A stretch of DNA of 64,000 bases from Cupriavidus sp. D39 (GCF_026627925.1 NZ_JAPNLE010000006.1:480709-544708); one strand, 5' to 3'; shown: positions 30,163 to 39,420, counted from the first letter of the stretch. Numbers and translations: made by a program. The notes: generated by a model from the sequence alone, not told the origin.

Positions 30163-30375
30163 ATGCAGGCAAACACTTACGACTTCATCGTTGTCGGTTC
30201 CGGTTTTGTCCGGTGGCGTGTTGGCCAGCCGACCTTCATCTCGGGGCACACGAGCGTGCCGCGCATGATGATCGGTGAATAGTGCGCGGATATGGTCCTG
30301 GCGGGTATCCGGGCACAGGGTGAGACAGGGCAGGGCAGCGTCCGCATTCTGGAAAGTACGACCATGGAAATGTAA
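30163..30375 (+). pseudogene. GMC oxidoreductase remnant: N terminus joined to C terminus
   Basis: ATG 30163 begins MQANTYDFIVVGSG, the GMC FAD-binding start, and breaks within a few codons by a base change near 30207. From about 30225 the C-terminal motif PTFISGHTSVPRMMIG appears, then a TAG, then CADMVLAGIRAQGE to 30375. The middle, about 480 residues, is gone. The joint lies at a shared CCGAC. The intact relative is at 19281. Confidence 0.8.
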
Positions 30376-30416
30376 GGCGCATTGCCCGCCACAAGATAAT
30401 TGAAGCAGGAGACAAA

Positions 30417-31403
30417 ATGCAATTCCAGATTTCCCGACGCGCGCTGCTTGCCATGGGTGCGGGCATCCTTCTGCCCCAATCGCTCTTTGCCCAGCCGACC
30501 GGTTCGCGTCCTATCCGCCTGCTCGTAGGATTCAGCGCTGGCAGCGGTGCGGACAACGTCGCCAGGCTTTACGCAGCGCATCTTACGGAGCTGCTTGGCG
30601 TGCCGGTAATCGTCGATAACAAGCCCGGTGCCTCGCAACTGCTGGCCATTCGCCCTATGCTCGCTGCACAGCCGGATGGACTGACCCTGACATTGGCGGG
30701 GGGCAGTGCACTGAGTCAGGGGCCGGGGGTTCGCAAAGACCTGCCCTACGATCCTCTGAAGGACTTCAGTTTGATCGGGATGATAGCAACAGCCCCCGGC
30801 GTATTCTTTGTTCATCCGTCAATCCCGGCTTCGTCGATGCGAGATCTGATTGTGTATGCAAAGGGGAATCCGGGGAAGCTGAACTACGGGTCTGCCGGCG
30901 TCGGTTCAGCAAATCACTTGCAAATGGAGTATATAAAGAAGGTCACCGGCATCGAGCTTACTCATATTCCATATAAGTCTGACCAGGACGTTGCGCGGGA
31001 GGTGGTTGCCGGCAGTGTGCACGTTGGGCTTACCCTTGCGCAGTTTGCGATTCCTTTCGCTGCGTCGGGAAGGCTGAAGGCGATCGCAGTAACGGGATCT
31101 CAACGACTATCGGCATTACCCAATGTCCCCTCCCTCGCAGAGTCGGGAATTGAGAAACTGAAGGGCATTGATTTTACCTTCTACGGCCTGATCGGGCCTG
31201 CCGGCATGGATCCGAACCTCATCACGAAGCTGAACCAGGCAATCAACCGGATCGGCGTCAACTCCGCTGTCTCCAGTCAAGTAAGGAAGCTGTACTGCAA
31301 TCCGGTCCAGGGTTCACCCGCTGATTTCAGGCACTATCTTGAGACAGAGGTCGGCAAGTGGCGCGAGCTTGGCAAGACCGTAAAGATTGAGTCGAGCGCC
31401 TGA
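30417..31403 (+). CDS. Bug/TctC substrate-binding protein 4
   Basis: ATG 30417 follows AGGAGAC. The N terminus MQFQISRRALLAMGAG carries a twin-arginine-like pair before the hydrophobic stretch and cleaves near LFAQP, unlike the other copies. The family core SRPIRLLVGFSAGSGAD, VIVDNKPGAS and LTHIPYKSD is present. 328 residues, intact. It shares a C-terminal LYCNP with Bug 3. It is the last intact catabolic gene before the accessory region. Confidence 0.9.
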   Translation: MQFQISRRALLAMGAGILLPQSLFAQPTGSRPIRLLVGFSAGSGADNVARLYAAHLTELLGVPVIVDNKPGASQLLAIRPMLAAQPDGLTLTLAGGSALSQGPGVRKDLPYDPLKDFSLIGMIATAPGVFFVHPSIPASSMRDLIVYAKGNPGKLNYGSAGVGSANHLQMEYIKKVTGIELTHIPYKSDQDVAREVVAGSVHVGLTLAQFAIPFAASGRLKAIAVTGSQRLSALPNVPSLAESGIEKLKGIDFTFYGLIGPAGMDPNLITKLNQAINRIGVNSAVSSQVRKLYCNPVQGSPADFRHYLETEVGKWRELGKTVKIESSA

Positions 31404-31611
31404 TTCCGGTTGCATTGCGGCCGGGTCCCGGACAGAGTGCCGGCACGCGGGGGAGTTGGAAAGGGCTGCGGCCTCACCGGAGTCCTTGCAGCGCAGCTTC
31501 CGCACAGCCGAACAGGCCGTCAAGACATGGTGCGACCAAGTCAAAATCGCCGCGTAGAAAAACTTGACTCAATCGCTACGCAATCAATTCAGTCAAGGAA
31601 TCTAGCGGACA
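31404..31611. other. Intergenic region, nothing identified
   Basis: No supported gene. The short piece VKTWCDQ near 31530 might belong to the CoA-transferase remnant that follows. Confidence 0.4.
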
Positions 31612-31850
31612 AGAGAGTTGCTCGAGGGCACGGATGTCTGCTTTGCCCCAGTGCTTTCGTTTGCCGAGGCGCCGGAACGCGCCCACTTGAAAGAAGCGCG
31701 CGTGACATTTATCGAAGTGGACGGCAACGTCCCGCCGGCACAGGCGCCGCGCTTCAGCCGAGGGAAGACAGCCCCACCAAAGCCGCCAGGGGTGCCTGCC
31801 GCCGAGGGCCTGGCAGGCACGCGTGCAGGCTGGCTGGCTACCGGCAGCGG
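31612..31850 (+). pseudogene. CaiB/BaiF CoA-transferase, C-terminal remnant
   Basis: The translation LLEGTDVCFAPVLSFAEAPE followed by HLKEARVTFIEVDG and PAQAPRFSR matches the C-terminal part of class III CoA-transferases and alpha-methylacyl-CoA racemases. About 60-70 residues are recognisable, then a low-complexity tail. The N-terminal 300 residues are missing. Such an enzyme would attach or remove CoA for the acyl-CoA genes in the region. Confidence 0.65.
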
Positions 31851-32047
31851 AAATCGAGGCTTGGCGCGCGCAGCGAACCGGGGCGGTCCAGGCTTTACGT
31901 TAGATGGCCGGGAAAGTCGGATTTGTAGCGAATGGCGCGACTCCGCTCCGATTGGAACATTGCACTCCGTTGGTCGCGGTTTGAAGTCGCCGGCGTTTTC
32001 TGCAGTAACGCGTCAAGTCCGGTTGCAGGCTACCAGGGGGAACGTAT
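31851..32047. other. Intergenic region, nothing identified
   Basis: No gene or clear signal is visible on either strand. Confidence 0.4.
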
Positions 32048-32422
32048 TCAATCTTCCCATACCGCCTCCACTTCCCGCATCAAACGCCCGGCGAGGATAT
32101 AGTCCCCCAGTCTGGACGCCTTTGCCTCCAGGCTCTCCAACTCAGCTGTCGGCAGTTCGCTCAACTCAAACTGGCAATAGAGGTTTCGTTGCCGGAAGGT
32201 CGCTTTTGGCCACATTAGGCCGGCGACCAATGCCGTTGGCGATTTGACTGCGATGTTCTCTTGCCCGCGATATTCCACGCGTATCCCGGCTTTCTGGCCG
32301 AGCCGACCCAGTTCAATCGCGTCCTGCCAGCCAGTCTCATAGTCCAGTTCCACCACCGTCACGCCTTCAGTGCCCAGGAGTCTTAGTGCCTCCCCTTTGG
32401 TGCCAGCTCGTGCTGTCGCCAT
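32048..32422 (-). CDS. Hypothetical protein, 124 residues
   Basis: The ATG at 32422 (minus strand) has GGAGA six bases upstream, which favours it over the GTG at 32434. I do not recognise the family. The protein is soluble, acidic and mixed alpha/beta by eye, with VTVVELDYETGWQDAIELG near the start and a charged C-terminal helix (ESLEAKASRLGDYILAGR). Its frame is intact among broken genes, which suggests a recent arrival or continued selection. Confidence 0.55.
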   Translation of the reverse strand: MATARAGTKGEALRLLGTEGVTVVELDYETGWQDAIELGRLGQKAGIRVEYRGQENIAVKSPTALVAGLMWPKATFRQRNLYCQFELSELPTAELESLEAKASRLGDYILAGRLMREVEAVWED

Positions 32423-32434
32423 TGACTTCTCCAC

Positions 32435-32680
32435 TCACATTCTTGGCGCATTTTGGGGAACACCCTGCGCCCCCCACAGCATTGTAATCGCCGGCGGAGC
32501 CTCGAGCCCGATACCGCTTTCCGGCGATTGACATCCGCGGCGGTTGTTGATTGTCGAGACGGGCAAGGTGGGGCAAGGGGAGGGGATAGAACTGCGATGT
32601 CGCCGCTCTTGAAGACACTTCATTCAGTGCGTGGGATGCCAGCCGTGGCAGTGGCATTGGGGCATATCCGCCCGGGTGCC
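32435..32680. other. Intergenic region, nothing identified
   Basis: Only short ORFs on both strands, none recognised. Confidence 0.4.
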
Positions 32681-32689
32681 AAGGTCATA

Positions 32690-32850
32690 GCCGTTGAGCC
32701 GCTGATGCACAAGCAGCGTGGGGGTCGCGGGAGGCGGAGCGCAGCTCACGCCGACCGGCGTGCGTGTGCTGGAGGTGTATCGCGCGATCGAGCGCGATGC
32801 AGAGCGCGCCGTTGCCAAGCGGCTACCGCAGCTACTCAGCTTGATCCGGC
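32690..32850 (+). pseudogene. ModE-like winged HTH remnant
   Basis: PLMHKQRG, then after a shift in the G run near 32720 VAGGGAQLTPTGVRVLEVYRA, resembles the end of the ModE DNA-binding domain, where a glycine-rich wing precedes LTPxG and a long helix. Nothing of the molybdate-binding domains remains. Other LysR-like wings are possible, so the call is tentative. Confidence 0.45.
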
Positions 32851-33129
32851 CCGACGCTGGCAATGAGTCACAATCCATGCCGAAGGAAGACAAGGTTGGA
32901 GCTCCCCACGAGGACGAGCGACGAAGGACGCCTAAATCGGCGTGACGCTCGGCCTCATCGCGACACCCGGCTCCGACGAACGTTTAACGAGCCGCCGCTA
33001 ACCCATCTCCGGCAGCGGCCGCAACGGGCGGAATTCCCCCCTGCATTTTGTGAATTTTTTGCCACACGTAATCGCCGGTTGATGTGCTCCCAGCCGGGTG
33101 GCGACAGGTATGGCGGCAAGCCGGCGTCC

Positions 33130-33322
33130 ACTGTCGTGCTAACGCCGGATAGTCGTCAGGGCTGCCGAGTATATACAGCTTTGTGTCCGCGAGATCGCAA
33201 ATGCGGGGCGAGAACCGGAACCCGAGCATCAGGGCGAAGACGTGGTCGGTGAAGCCCTTGGTGTCCGTGTAGTGTTTCTGGATGCGCAAATCGGACTCGT
33301 GGTACAGCAGAAGTGTTCCGCC
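33130..33322 (-). mobile_element. Tn3-family transposase fragment
   Basis: Read on the minus strand, [17 protein letters not shown] and [19 protein letters not shown] followed by DLADTKLYI match the catalytic half of Tn3-type TnpA. About 60 residues remain. It ends exactly where the recombinase remnant and the left arm of the inverted repeat begin (33318). Confidence 0.75.
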
Positions 33323-34332
33323 GGGCCGCCGACACACTCGAGCCAACCGATCCGATCGGCGCGGCCACACTACGCCGGGCCTCGACGCACTGGCTGCGGC
33401 ACTCGGCGGCTTCACATCAGGCCGACGCCGGCACCGATATCCGCTTTATCCAGAAGAACCTCCGCCACGCCTCGATCGAGACGACCGGCATCTACCTGCA
33501 CGCGGAGGATGATCGCCGGCATGCCCAGACCACTCAGGCGGGGTCGGAACCTGAATCCGTTGCCGTACCGGCCGGAAGCCTCCCCGCGTAGAATGCTCCT
33601 CGCGTTGTCAACCTGAATCCCTCGGTCGATGTCTATCTCCTACAATCCCAGGCAAATCGCGGAATGGCTGGATCCCTACACGGTGTCCAAGGCACGCTCC
33701 TATGCTAGCGCCGTCTCGGAGTTGCGCTGGATCGACGAGGACACCTTGGCGGGCCTGGTGCAAGGCACCCGCACGCGCCCGTACGACGTGCGTGCGTACT
33801 TCCACGACATCGAAGAAGACATGTGGGTGGAAGGGGAATGCACGTGTCCGGTCGGCGTTGACTGCAAGCACGTGGCAGCGCTGCTGATCGCCGGCCTCGC
33901 GCACCAACCCAAGCCAACGGCAGCCGGCGTGCGCGCGGAACTGGTTACCTGGCTGGAAGGTTTTCGTGCCAGACGCACGGCGGCCAATCCCGCGGCCAAG
34001 AAGAAGTCGGCCAAAGCCACGCATGCACTGGCTTACGTGCTTGGGCAATCCTATCGCGGCGCCGAGGTCTTTCTGTACAAGGCCCGCGCGGGCGCGGACG
34101 GTACGATTCGCTCGCTTGACGATCCGTGGCAGAACGTGGAGAAAGCGCTGATCGAGCCGTCGAAATTTGTCAGCGAGGAGGATCTGCCGATCCTGCGCGG
34201 ATTGTGGCTGGGCCGCTCGCCTGGTGCCTATACCGGCAGCTTCAGACTGCAGGGCCCAACTGGTGCCGCCACCCTCGAGAAGCTGATCGCTACCGGCCGC
34301 ATGTTCGCATCTTCCGCCGTGAGCACTATGCA
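33318..34332 (+). repeat. Left arm of a 1-kb inverted repeat
   Basis: This segment holds the recombinase remnant and the first third of the SNF2 gene. It is matched in reverse orientation by 38408-39420. The similarity starts at CCGCCGGGC and ends at ACTATGC. The two arms differ by scattered substitutions and small indels. Confidence 0.85.
33332..33591 (+). pseudogene. Tyrosine recombinase/integrase, C-terminal remnant
   Basis: The translation has the HxxR box in [16 protein letters not shown], then the second histidine region [21 protein letters not shown] with the catalytic tyrosine in IYLH, followed by a short hydrophilic tail. The N-terminal core-binding domain and first arginine are missing. 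A near-identical copy is at 39147-39446 on the other strand. Confidence 0.75.
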
Positions 34333-36591
34333 TCCCGGAACGCGCTGCCTGGTGCACAGCGGGCCTGCACGCGGCGCACAGATTACGTGGCAAGCGCAGC
34401 CCGACTCGCGCGTGCGGCCAGTCTTGCAGGCCGAGCCACCAGCCACCCTGTTGCTGACGACCACTCAGCCATGCTGGTATGTGGATGCGAATTCGGGCGA
34501 AGCTGGAATCCTCGCTTTGCCGTGGCCCGCGGAGCAGGTCGCGGATTTCCTGTCGATGCCGGCCATCACGCCGGACGAAGCTGCACTCGTTGGCAATGTG
34601 CTGCGCGAAGTTGCTCCCGACCTGCCTGTACCACCCGCGCATGACGTAGCGCCGGTGCAGGTTGTCAACACCGTGCCGGTGCCCATGCTGGCACTCGACA
34701 CGTTGCCGACCTGGGCATCATCGCAGGATTTTGCAACGGTCAGCTTTGATTACGCAGAGCACAATCTCCCGGCGCACAGCCACACTACGCTTGTTCGGGC
34801 CTCGGGCGGCGAGGTCGTCCAGATCAGAAGAGACGCCGATCTCGAGCGCCAACGTCTGACTGAGTTGCAAAAGACCGGGTTTCGGAAAATTCGGGCCGAT
34901 CATGTATTCGGGCCAAAGCCGTTTCCGGATGGCATGCTTGGCCCCGAGAATGACGAGGACTGGCCGGAACTCATGAAGCTGGTGCTGCCCGCGCTCAGGG
35001 CAAACGGCTGGCGCGTCGTGATGAGCGACGAGTTCCGGCACAACGTAATCGAGATCGAAGCGATTGACGGCAACCTGCGCCCGACTGGCGATGGTTGGTT
35101 TGACGTCGAGATGGGCATCACCGTCAATGGCCGTACAGTGCGCTTGGAGCCGCTGCTGGCAGACCTCTTTCGTCGCGATGCGCGCTGGCTGTCGGGCAAG
35201 CTGGATACCATCGCTGACGACGAAGCGATTGACCTGAAGACCGACCGCAACGAACGGCTTCGCCTGCGTGCTGATCGGCTCAAACCGGTCGTGCGCGTGC
35301 TGATCGACCTGTTCGACTCGCTCGGCACCGGCATGCGCATTTCCGAGTGGGATGCGGCCCGGCTCCATGCCCTGGATCAGACCGGGGGCTGGCAGTTTCA
35401 CGGTAATGCATCGATCCGGCAGCTCGCGCAGCGCCTGATGGCCGGCCCTGGGGTGATCGACGTGCCGGTGCCGCGTGGGCTGAAGGCCGACCTGCGTGCT
35501 TACCAGCGCCAGGGACTTGCCTGGATGCAGTTCCTGCGCGAACACGAGCTGTCTGGTGTGCTTGCCGACGAGATGGGCCTCGGCAAGACCATCCAGACAC
35601 TGGCACACATCCTCACCGAAAAGGAACGTGGCAGGCTGGACCGGCCTGCGCTGATCGTCGTGCCGACGACCCTCATGCACAACTGGTGCGAGGAAGCGCA
35701 GCGCTTCACGCCAAAGCTACGCGTCCTGGATCTGCATGGGCCCCTACGTCACGAGCGCTTTGACCAAATTGGCAAGCACGATCTCATCCTGACCACCTAC
35801 GCATTGCTGTGGCGCGACCAGGCAATCGTTGCCAAGCACGAGTATCACCTGCTGATTCTAGACGAGGCGCACGCGAACTGCGTGCGCGACACCGCCTTTG
35901 CCTGACAGGGACCCCGCTCGAAAACCATCTTGGCGAACTGTGGGCCCAGTTCGATTTCCTGTTGCCCGGGTTCCTCGGCACCCGCCAGGACTTCACCCGA
36001 CGCTGGCGCACGCCCATCGAAAAAGGCGATGATACGGTACGACGTGACCTGCTCGCGCGGCGTATCCGCCCGTTCATGCGCATCCTGCTGTTCTCGCAGT
36101 TCACCAGCATGCTCGACCTCATTGCGGCGGCCGTGGAAAAAGCCGGGATTCCGTATGTCGTGCTGACCGGGGATACCACCGATCGCGTCACGCCGGTCAA
36201 GCGATTCAAACAGGGCGAGGTGCCGCTTTTCCTGATCAGCCTGAAGGCCGGCGGTGTTGGTCTGAACCTGACGGCGGCCGACACCGTCATTCATTACGAT
36301 CCCTGGTGGAACCCTGCCGTTGAAAATCAGGCCACCGACCGCGCTCACCGTCTCGGCCAGGACAAGCCCGTGTTCGTCTACAAGCTGATCACCGCCGGCA
36401 GTGTCGAGGAGAAGGTCGTCGCAATGCAGGAGCGGAAGGCGGCGCTTGCCGAGGCGATCCTGTCGGAAGATGCCGCCGGCGCCGTCAAGTTCTCCGCGGA
36501 AGACATCGAGGCGCTCTTTGAGCCGATCCCGGCTGCACTACCCGTCATGCCTGCGACGAAGTCGCGGTCTCGTACCAGGACGGGAACATAA
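33629..36591 (+). pseudogene. SWIM zinc-finger SNF2/SWI2 helicase, two internal deletions
   Basis: ATG 33629 opens MSISYNPRQIAEWLDP. A SWIM zinc finger (CTCPVGVDCKHVAAL) follows near residue 75. The helicase core starts with AYQRQGLAWM and motif I DEMGLGKTIQTL, then LILDEAH (motif II). There the frame breaks: about 15 residues are lost and the frame shifts, and it resumes at [20 protein letters not shown] (motif III). A second, in-frame loss of roughly 110 residues joins RRIRPFM to RILLFSQFT. Motifs V and VI ([15 protein letters not shown]) and the C terminus are intact. Such ATPases remodel nucleoprotein complexes, including bacterial RNA polymerase (RapA). This copy cannot work as one protein. 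Confidence 0.88.
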
Positions 36592-36639
36592 AATGGCCTT
36601 GCTGCAACGCATTTTCGACGTCTGACCACCATCCCCCGC

Positions 36640-37008
36640 ATGGCAAAGCCCGGAATCGACAACAAACGTGAACGGCGCATCTCGATGGAGATCGTTGTCG
36701 ACGCGTACACCGAAGACGAATGTGCGATGGCGTGGTACTGCCATCTCGAGGACAGCTTGAGCTTCCCATTCGAAGCGCGGGTACGGCATCCTATGGCCGC
36801 TTCCCCGCTGCGCTCCGGCGAACGAGTCTCCGTCACTGGGCTCGCTCATGACCAGCTGTGCCGCGTCTCCATCTTTGTTCAAGTGCAGCACAACCAGCGC
36901 GAGATCGTCGTGCCCCTTGCCCAAGTCGTCCCGGTTCGCGCCGGCCAGAGTACGCAACTTGCTGTCTCAGACTGGCACTACTGGTGCGATCAAGGTTACA
37001 GCTTTTGA
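36640..37008 (+). CDS. Small conserved protein of the bacterial 'calcium-binding' family (PF11535-like)
   Basis: ATG 36640 follows the SNF2 gene by about 50 bases. The 122-residue protein has RRISMEIVVDAYTEDECAMA, then WYCHLEDSLSFPFEARV, matching the family's conserved YxxxE-L-x-FPF core, and ends with WHYWCDQGY. The biochemical role is not established. The family often sits next to SNF2-type genes in accessory regions. Intact frame. Confidence 0.7.
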   Translation: MAKPGIDNKRERRISMEIVVDAYTEDECAMAWYCHLEDSLSFPFEARVRHPMAASPLRSGERVSVTGLAHDQLCRVSIFVQVQHNQREIVVPLAQVVPVRAGQSTQLAVSDWHYWCDQGYSF

Positions 37009-37151
37009 ACTTCTCTCTGTCGCCGGCTGCGTCCTCCGACTGAGTTCCCCCGAACCACACAGGTTGATGGCCGGGAAGGGCTCGTTCGGCCCGCTCCCAA
37101 GGTCAACCGCACCCCGCAAAGCCTTGCCTGGTAAGGACTGTCGGGAGATTT
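37009..37151. other. Short intergenic stretch
   Basis: No gene or signal seen. Confidence 0.4.
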
Positions 37152-37325
37152 TCAGTTTTCGGGATATGCAAAAATAGCCATACTGGATGAGTCCACCACC
37201 AGGTTATGGATACCTTGCTCCGTGAGCCAGCGGGGCAGCCAAAAGCCATCGCGGCCGGCCTCATAGCAACTGTAGATCGGCACGGACGTTGCCAACCGGC
37301 AGCGTACTTTGGCCTTGACGATCAC
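37152..37325 (-). mobile_element. IS110-family transposase fragment
   Basis: On the minus strand YSCYEAGRDGFWLPRWLTEQ and GIHNLVVDSSSM match the DEDD region of IS110 transposases (usually followed by EVNRR). About 50 residues remain, then the frame ends in unrelated sequence. Confidence 0.7.
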
Positions 37326-37503
37326 ATTCAGCACTGCGTCCTTGTCACCGGCTGCCACGGTATAGCGGCTCAGCCCCCGCACGGCGTTTGCCGGACGGCA
37401 GCCGCGCTAGTCTGTAGTGGGTTCCAGCGGAACCCGCAGCCGACTGACTGGGTGGGGCAGCGGGAAGTGGTCGCGCAGGTGGCGTGACTGAGGTTTTCGA
37501 GGA

Positions 37504-37731
37504 TTATGCCGCCTCGATCACCCGTGCCACATCACCGTGGCATTCGGCGCACTTGCCAACCAGCAACAAGTCGCCACCCTTAATGGTGCCGCTGAAGTGG
37601 GTGATCGTGACTTCGTGGCGGCAGTGGGCGCACCAGACATTGGCCAGCAAACGTTGGCGGATGTTGGCAGGTATGGACTTCCAACGTAGGCGAGCCGGCT
37701 CGGTGAAGTCGGGTAGTGATTCAACGCCCAT
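37504..37731 (-). CDS. Small zinc-ribbon protein, 75 residues, unknown function
   Basis: The protein starts MGVESLPDFTEPARLRW and contains two pairs of cysteines (WCAHC and CAEC) 30 residues apart, a likely zinc ribbon. It follows the toxin gene by only four bases on the same strand, so it may be cotranscribed with the toxin-antitoxin pair. No family assigned. Confidence 0.6.
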   Translation of the reverse strand: MGVESLPDFTEPARLRWKSIPANIRQRLLANVWCAHCRHEVTITHFSGTIKGGDLLLVGKCAECHGDVARVIEAA

Positions 37732-37734
37732 GGC

Positions 37735-38025
37735 TCATTCCTCGAACAAATCGGAGTGCGTGCCCGCGCGTACGAAGACGGCGGTGTTGCCCTCCAATTG
37801 GTAGATCAGCAGGAAATCCCCGCCGATATGGCATTCCCGATGGTCAGCCCAATCGCCTTTGAGCGGATGGTCCAGCCACTCAGGGCCCAGCGGCGCGTCG
37901 TTGGCGATGAGCAGCAGCATCGCCTCTTTGAGACGATTCAGGTCGTAACGGCCGGAGCGGGAGAGGCGTTCCCAGTCCTTGAGGAAAGTCTTAGTGTAGT
38001 CGCACCCCTGGGTGGTACGGCCCGC
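37735..38025 (-). CDS. yafQ: YafQ-type mRNA interferase toxin, start codon unclear
   Basis: The frame is open from the antitoxin stop. It reads TKTFLKDWERLSRSGRYDLN, LKEAMLLLIAND, HPLKGDWADHRECHIGGDFL and LIYQLEGN, matching RelE-superfamily YafQ proteins, whose catalytic histidines and aspartate lie in DWADHRECHI. The first ATG (37920) would remove about 35 conserved residues. No ATG, GTG or TTG occurs upstream of it in frame, so the true start may be lost or a base miscalled near the antitoxin stop. It would cleave mRNA at the ribosome, and DinJ neutralises it. Confidence 0.72.
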   Translation of the reverse strand, partial: AGRTTQGCDYTKTFLKDWERLSRSGRYDLNRLKEAMLLLIANDAPLGPEWLDHPLKGDWADHRECHIGGDFLLIYQLEGNTAVFVRAGTHSDLFEE

Positions 38026-38304
38026 TTACTGCTGGCGGGCTTTTTCGAGGTCATCGAGCAAGGCGTCTGCGGATTCGAAACGGGCAGTCCGTGCCTTCAT
38101 CATCGCGCGGGACTCTTCCATGGCCGTACGGGTCTGCGCGTTGGGCACTTTGAGTTCCAGCGGAAAGGCCTGGTCGTTGACCACACGCTTCAGGAGAATG
38201 CGCACAGCATCGGACACCGAAAGCCCCATGGCCGCCAGGGCCTCGCTGGCCTGCGTTTTGATTTCGTCGTCCACCCGAACGTGCAGCATCGTGGAATGAG
38301 CCAT
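38026..38304 (-). CDS. dinJ: RelB/DinJ-family antitoxin
   Basis: The 92-residue protein starts MAHSTMLHVRVDDEIKTQAS, a ribbon-helix-helix DNA-binding segment followed by EALAAMGLSVSDAVRILL, typical of DinJ. The C-terminal half (AMEESRAMMKARTARFESAD) would wrap the toxin. GGAGGAT precedes the ATG. The gene directly precedes the toxin. Complexes of this family bind their own promoter, and a palindrome lies just upstream (38332-38351). Confidence 0.85.
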   Translation of the reverse strand: MAHSTMLHVRVDDEIKTQASEALAAMGLSVSDAVRILLKRVVNDQAFPLELKVPNAQTRTAMEESRAMMKARTARFESADALLDDLEKARQQ

Positions 38305-38331
38305 GATCAGATCCTCCGTTGACTCTCATTT

Positions 38332-38351
38332 TGTATCTCTTTTGCGATACA
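38332..38351 (-). promoter_or_regulatory. Likely operator of dinJ-yafQ
   Basis: TGTATC and GATACA are perfect inverted arms with eight bases between, 28 bases before the dinJ start. TTGACT overlaps its far edge. The position suits autoregulation by the antitoxin. Confidence 0.6.
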
Positions 38352-38407
38352 GTCAAGAACCTCGAGCCAACGGCGTGCACGGGTTGGACCGCCTTCAAGT
38401 GGCGTTC

Positions 38408-39109
38408 GCATAGTACTCACGGCGGAAGATGCGAACATGCGGCCGGTGGCGATCAGCTTCTCGAGGGTGGCGGCACCAGTTGGGCCCTGCAGTCTGAAGC
38501 TGCCGGTATAGGCACCAGGCGAGCGGCCCAGCCACAACCCGCGCAGGATCGGCAGATCCTAGTCGCAGACAAATCTCGGCGGCTCGATCAGCGCTTTCTC
38601 CACGTTCTGCCACGGATCGTCAAGCGAGCGAATCGTACCGTCCGCGCCCACGCGGGCCTTGTACAGAAAAACCTCGGCGCCGCGATAGGATTGCCCAATC
38701 ACGTAAGCCAGTGCATGCGTCGCTTTGGCGGACTTCTTCTTGGCCGCGGGATTGGCCGCCGTGCGTCTGGCACGAAAACCCTCCAGCCAGTTAACCAGTT
38801 CCGCGCGCACGCCGGCGGCCGTTGGCTTGGGCTGATGCGCGAGGCCGGCGATCAGCAGCGCTGCCACGTGCTTGCAGTCAACGCCGACCGGACACGTGCA
38901 TTCCCTCCCACCCACATGTCTTCGTCGATGTCTTGGAAGTACGCACGCACGTCGTACGGGCGCGTGCGGGTGCCTTGCACCAGGCCCGCCAAGGTGTCCT
39001 CGTCGATCCAGCGCAACTTCGAGACGGCGCTAGCATAGGAGCGTGCCTTGGACACCGTGTAGGGATCCAGCCATTCCGCGATTTGCCTGGGATTGTAGGA
39101 GACAGACAT
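38408..39109 (-). pseudogene. SNF2 helicase 5' remnant (second copy)
   Basis: The minus-strand start MSVSYNPRQIAEWLDP at 39109 is followed by a frameshift near 38915 (before ECTCPVGVDCKHV) and a nonsense codon near 38557. Only the first 230 or so codons of the 33629 gene are present, none of the helicase motifs. Its divergence shows that it is an older copy rather than an assembly echo. Confidence 0.8.
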
Positions 39110-39420
39110 CGGCCGAGGGATTCAGGTTGACAACGCAGAGAGCATTCTACGCGGGGAGGTTTCCGGCCGGTACGGCAACGGATTCAGGTTCCGACCCCGC
39201 CTGAGTGGTCTGGGCATGCCGGCGATCATCCTCCGCGTGCAGGTAGATGCCGGTCGTCTCGATCGAGGCGTGGCGGAGGTTCTTCTGGATAAAGCGGATA
39301 TCGGTGCCGGCGTCGGCCTGATGTGAAGCCGCCGCGTGCCGCAGCCAGTGCGTCGAGGCCCGGCGTAGTGTGGCCGCGCCGATCGGATCGGTTGGCTCGA
39401 GTGTGTCGGCTGCCCGGCGG
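38408..39420 (-). repeat. Right arm of the 1-kb inverted repeat
   Basis: Reverse complement of 33318-34332 with scattered differences. It has lost protein coding: one G is missing in the run after GAAGACATGTGGGTG, and a TAG replaces a glutamate codon near 38560. The arm lies next to the CapA-like gene. Confidence 0.85.
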
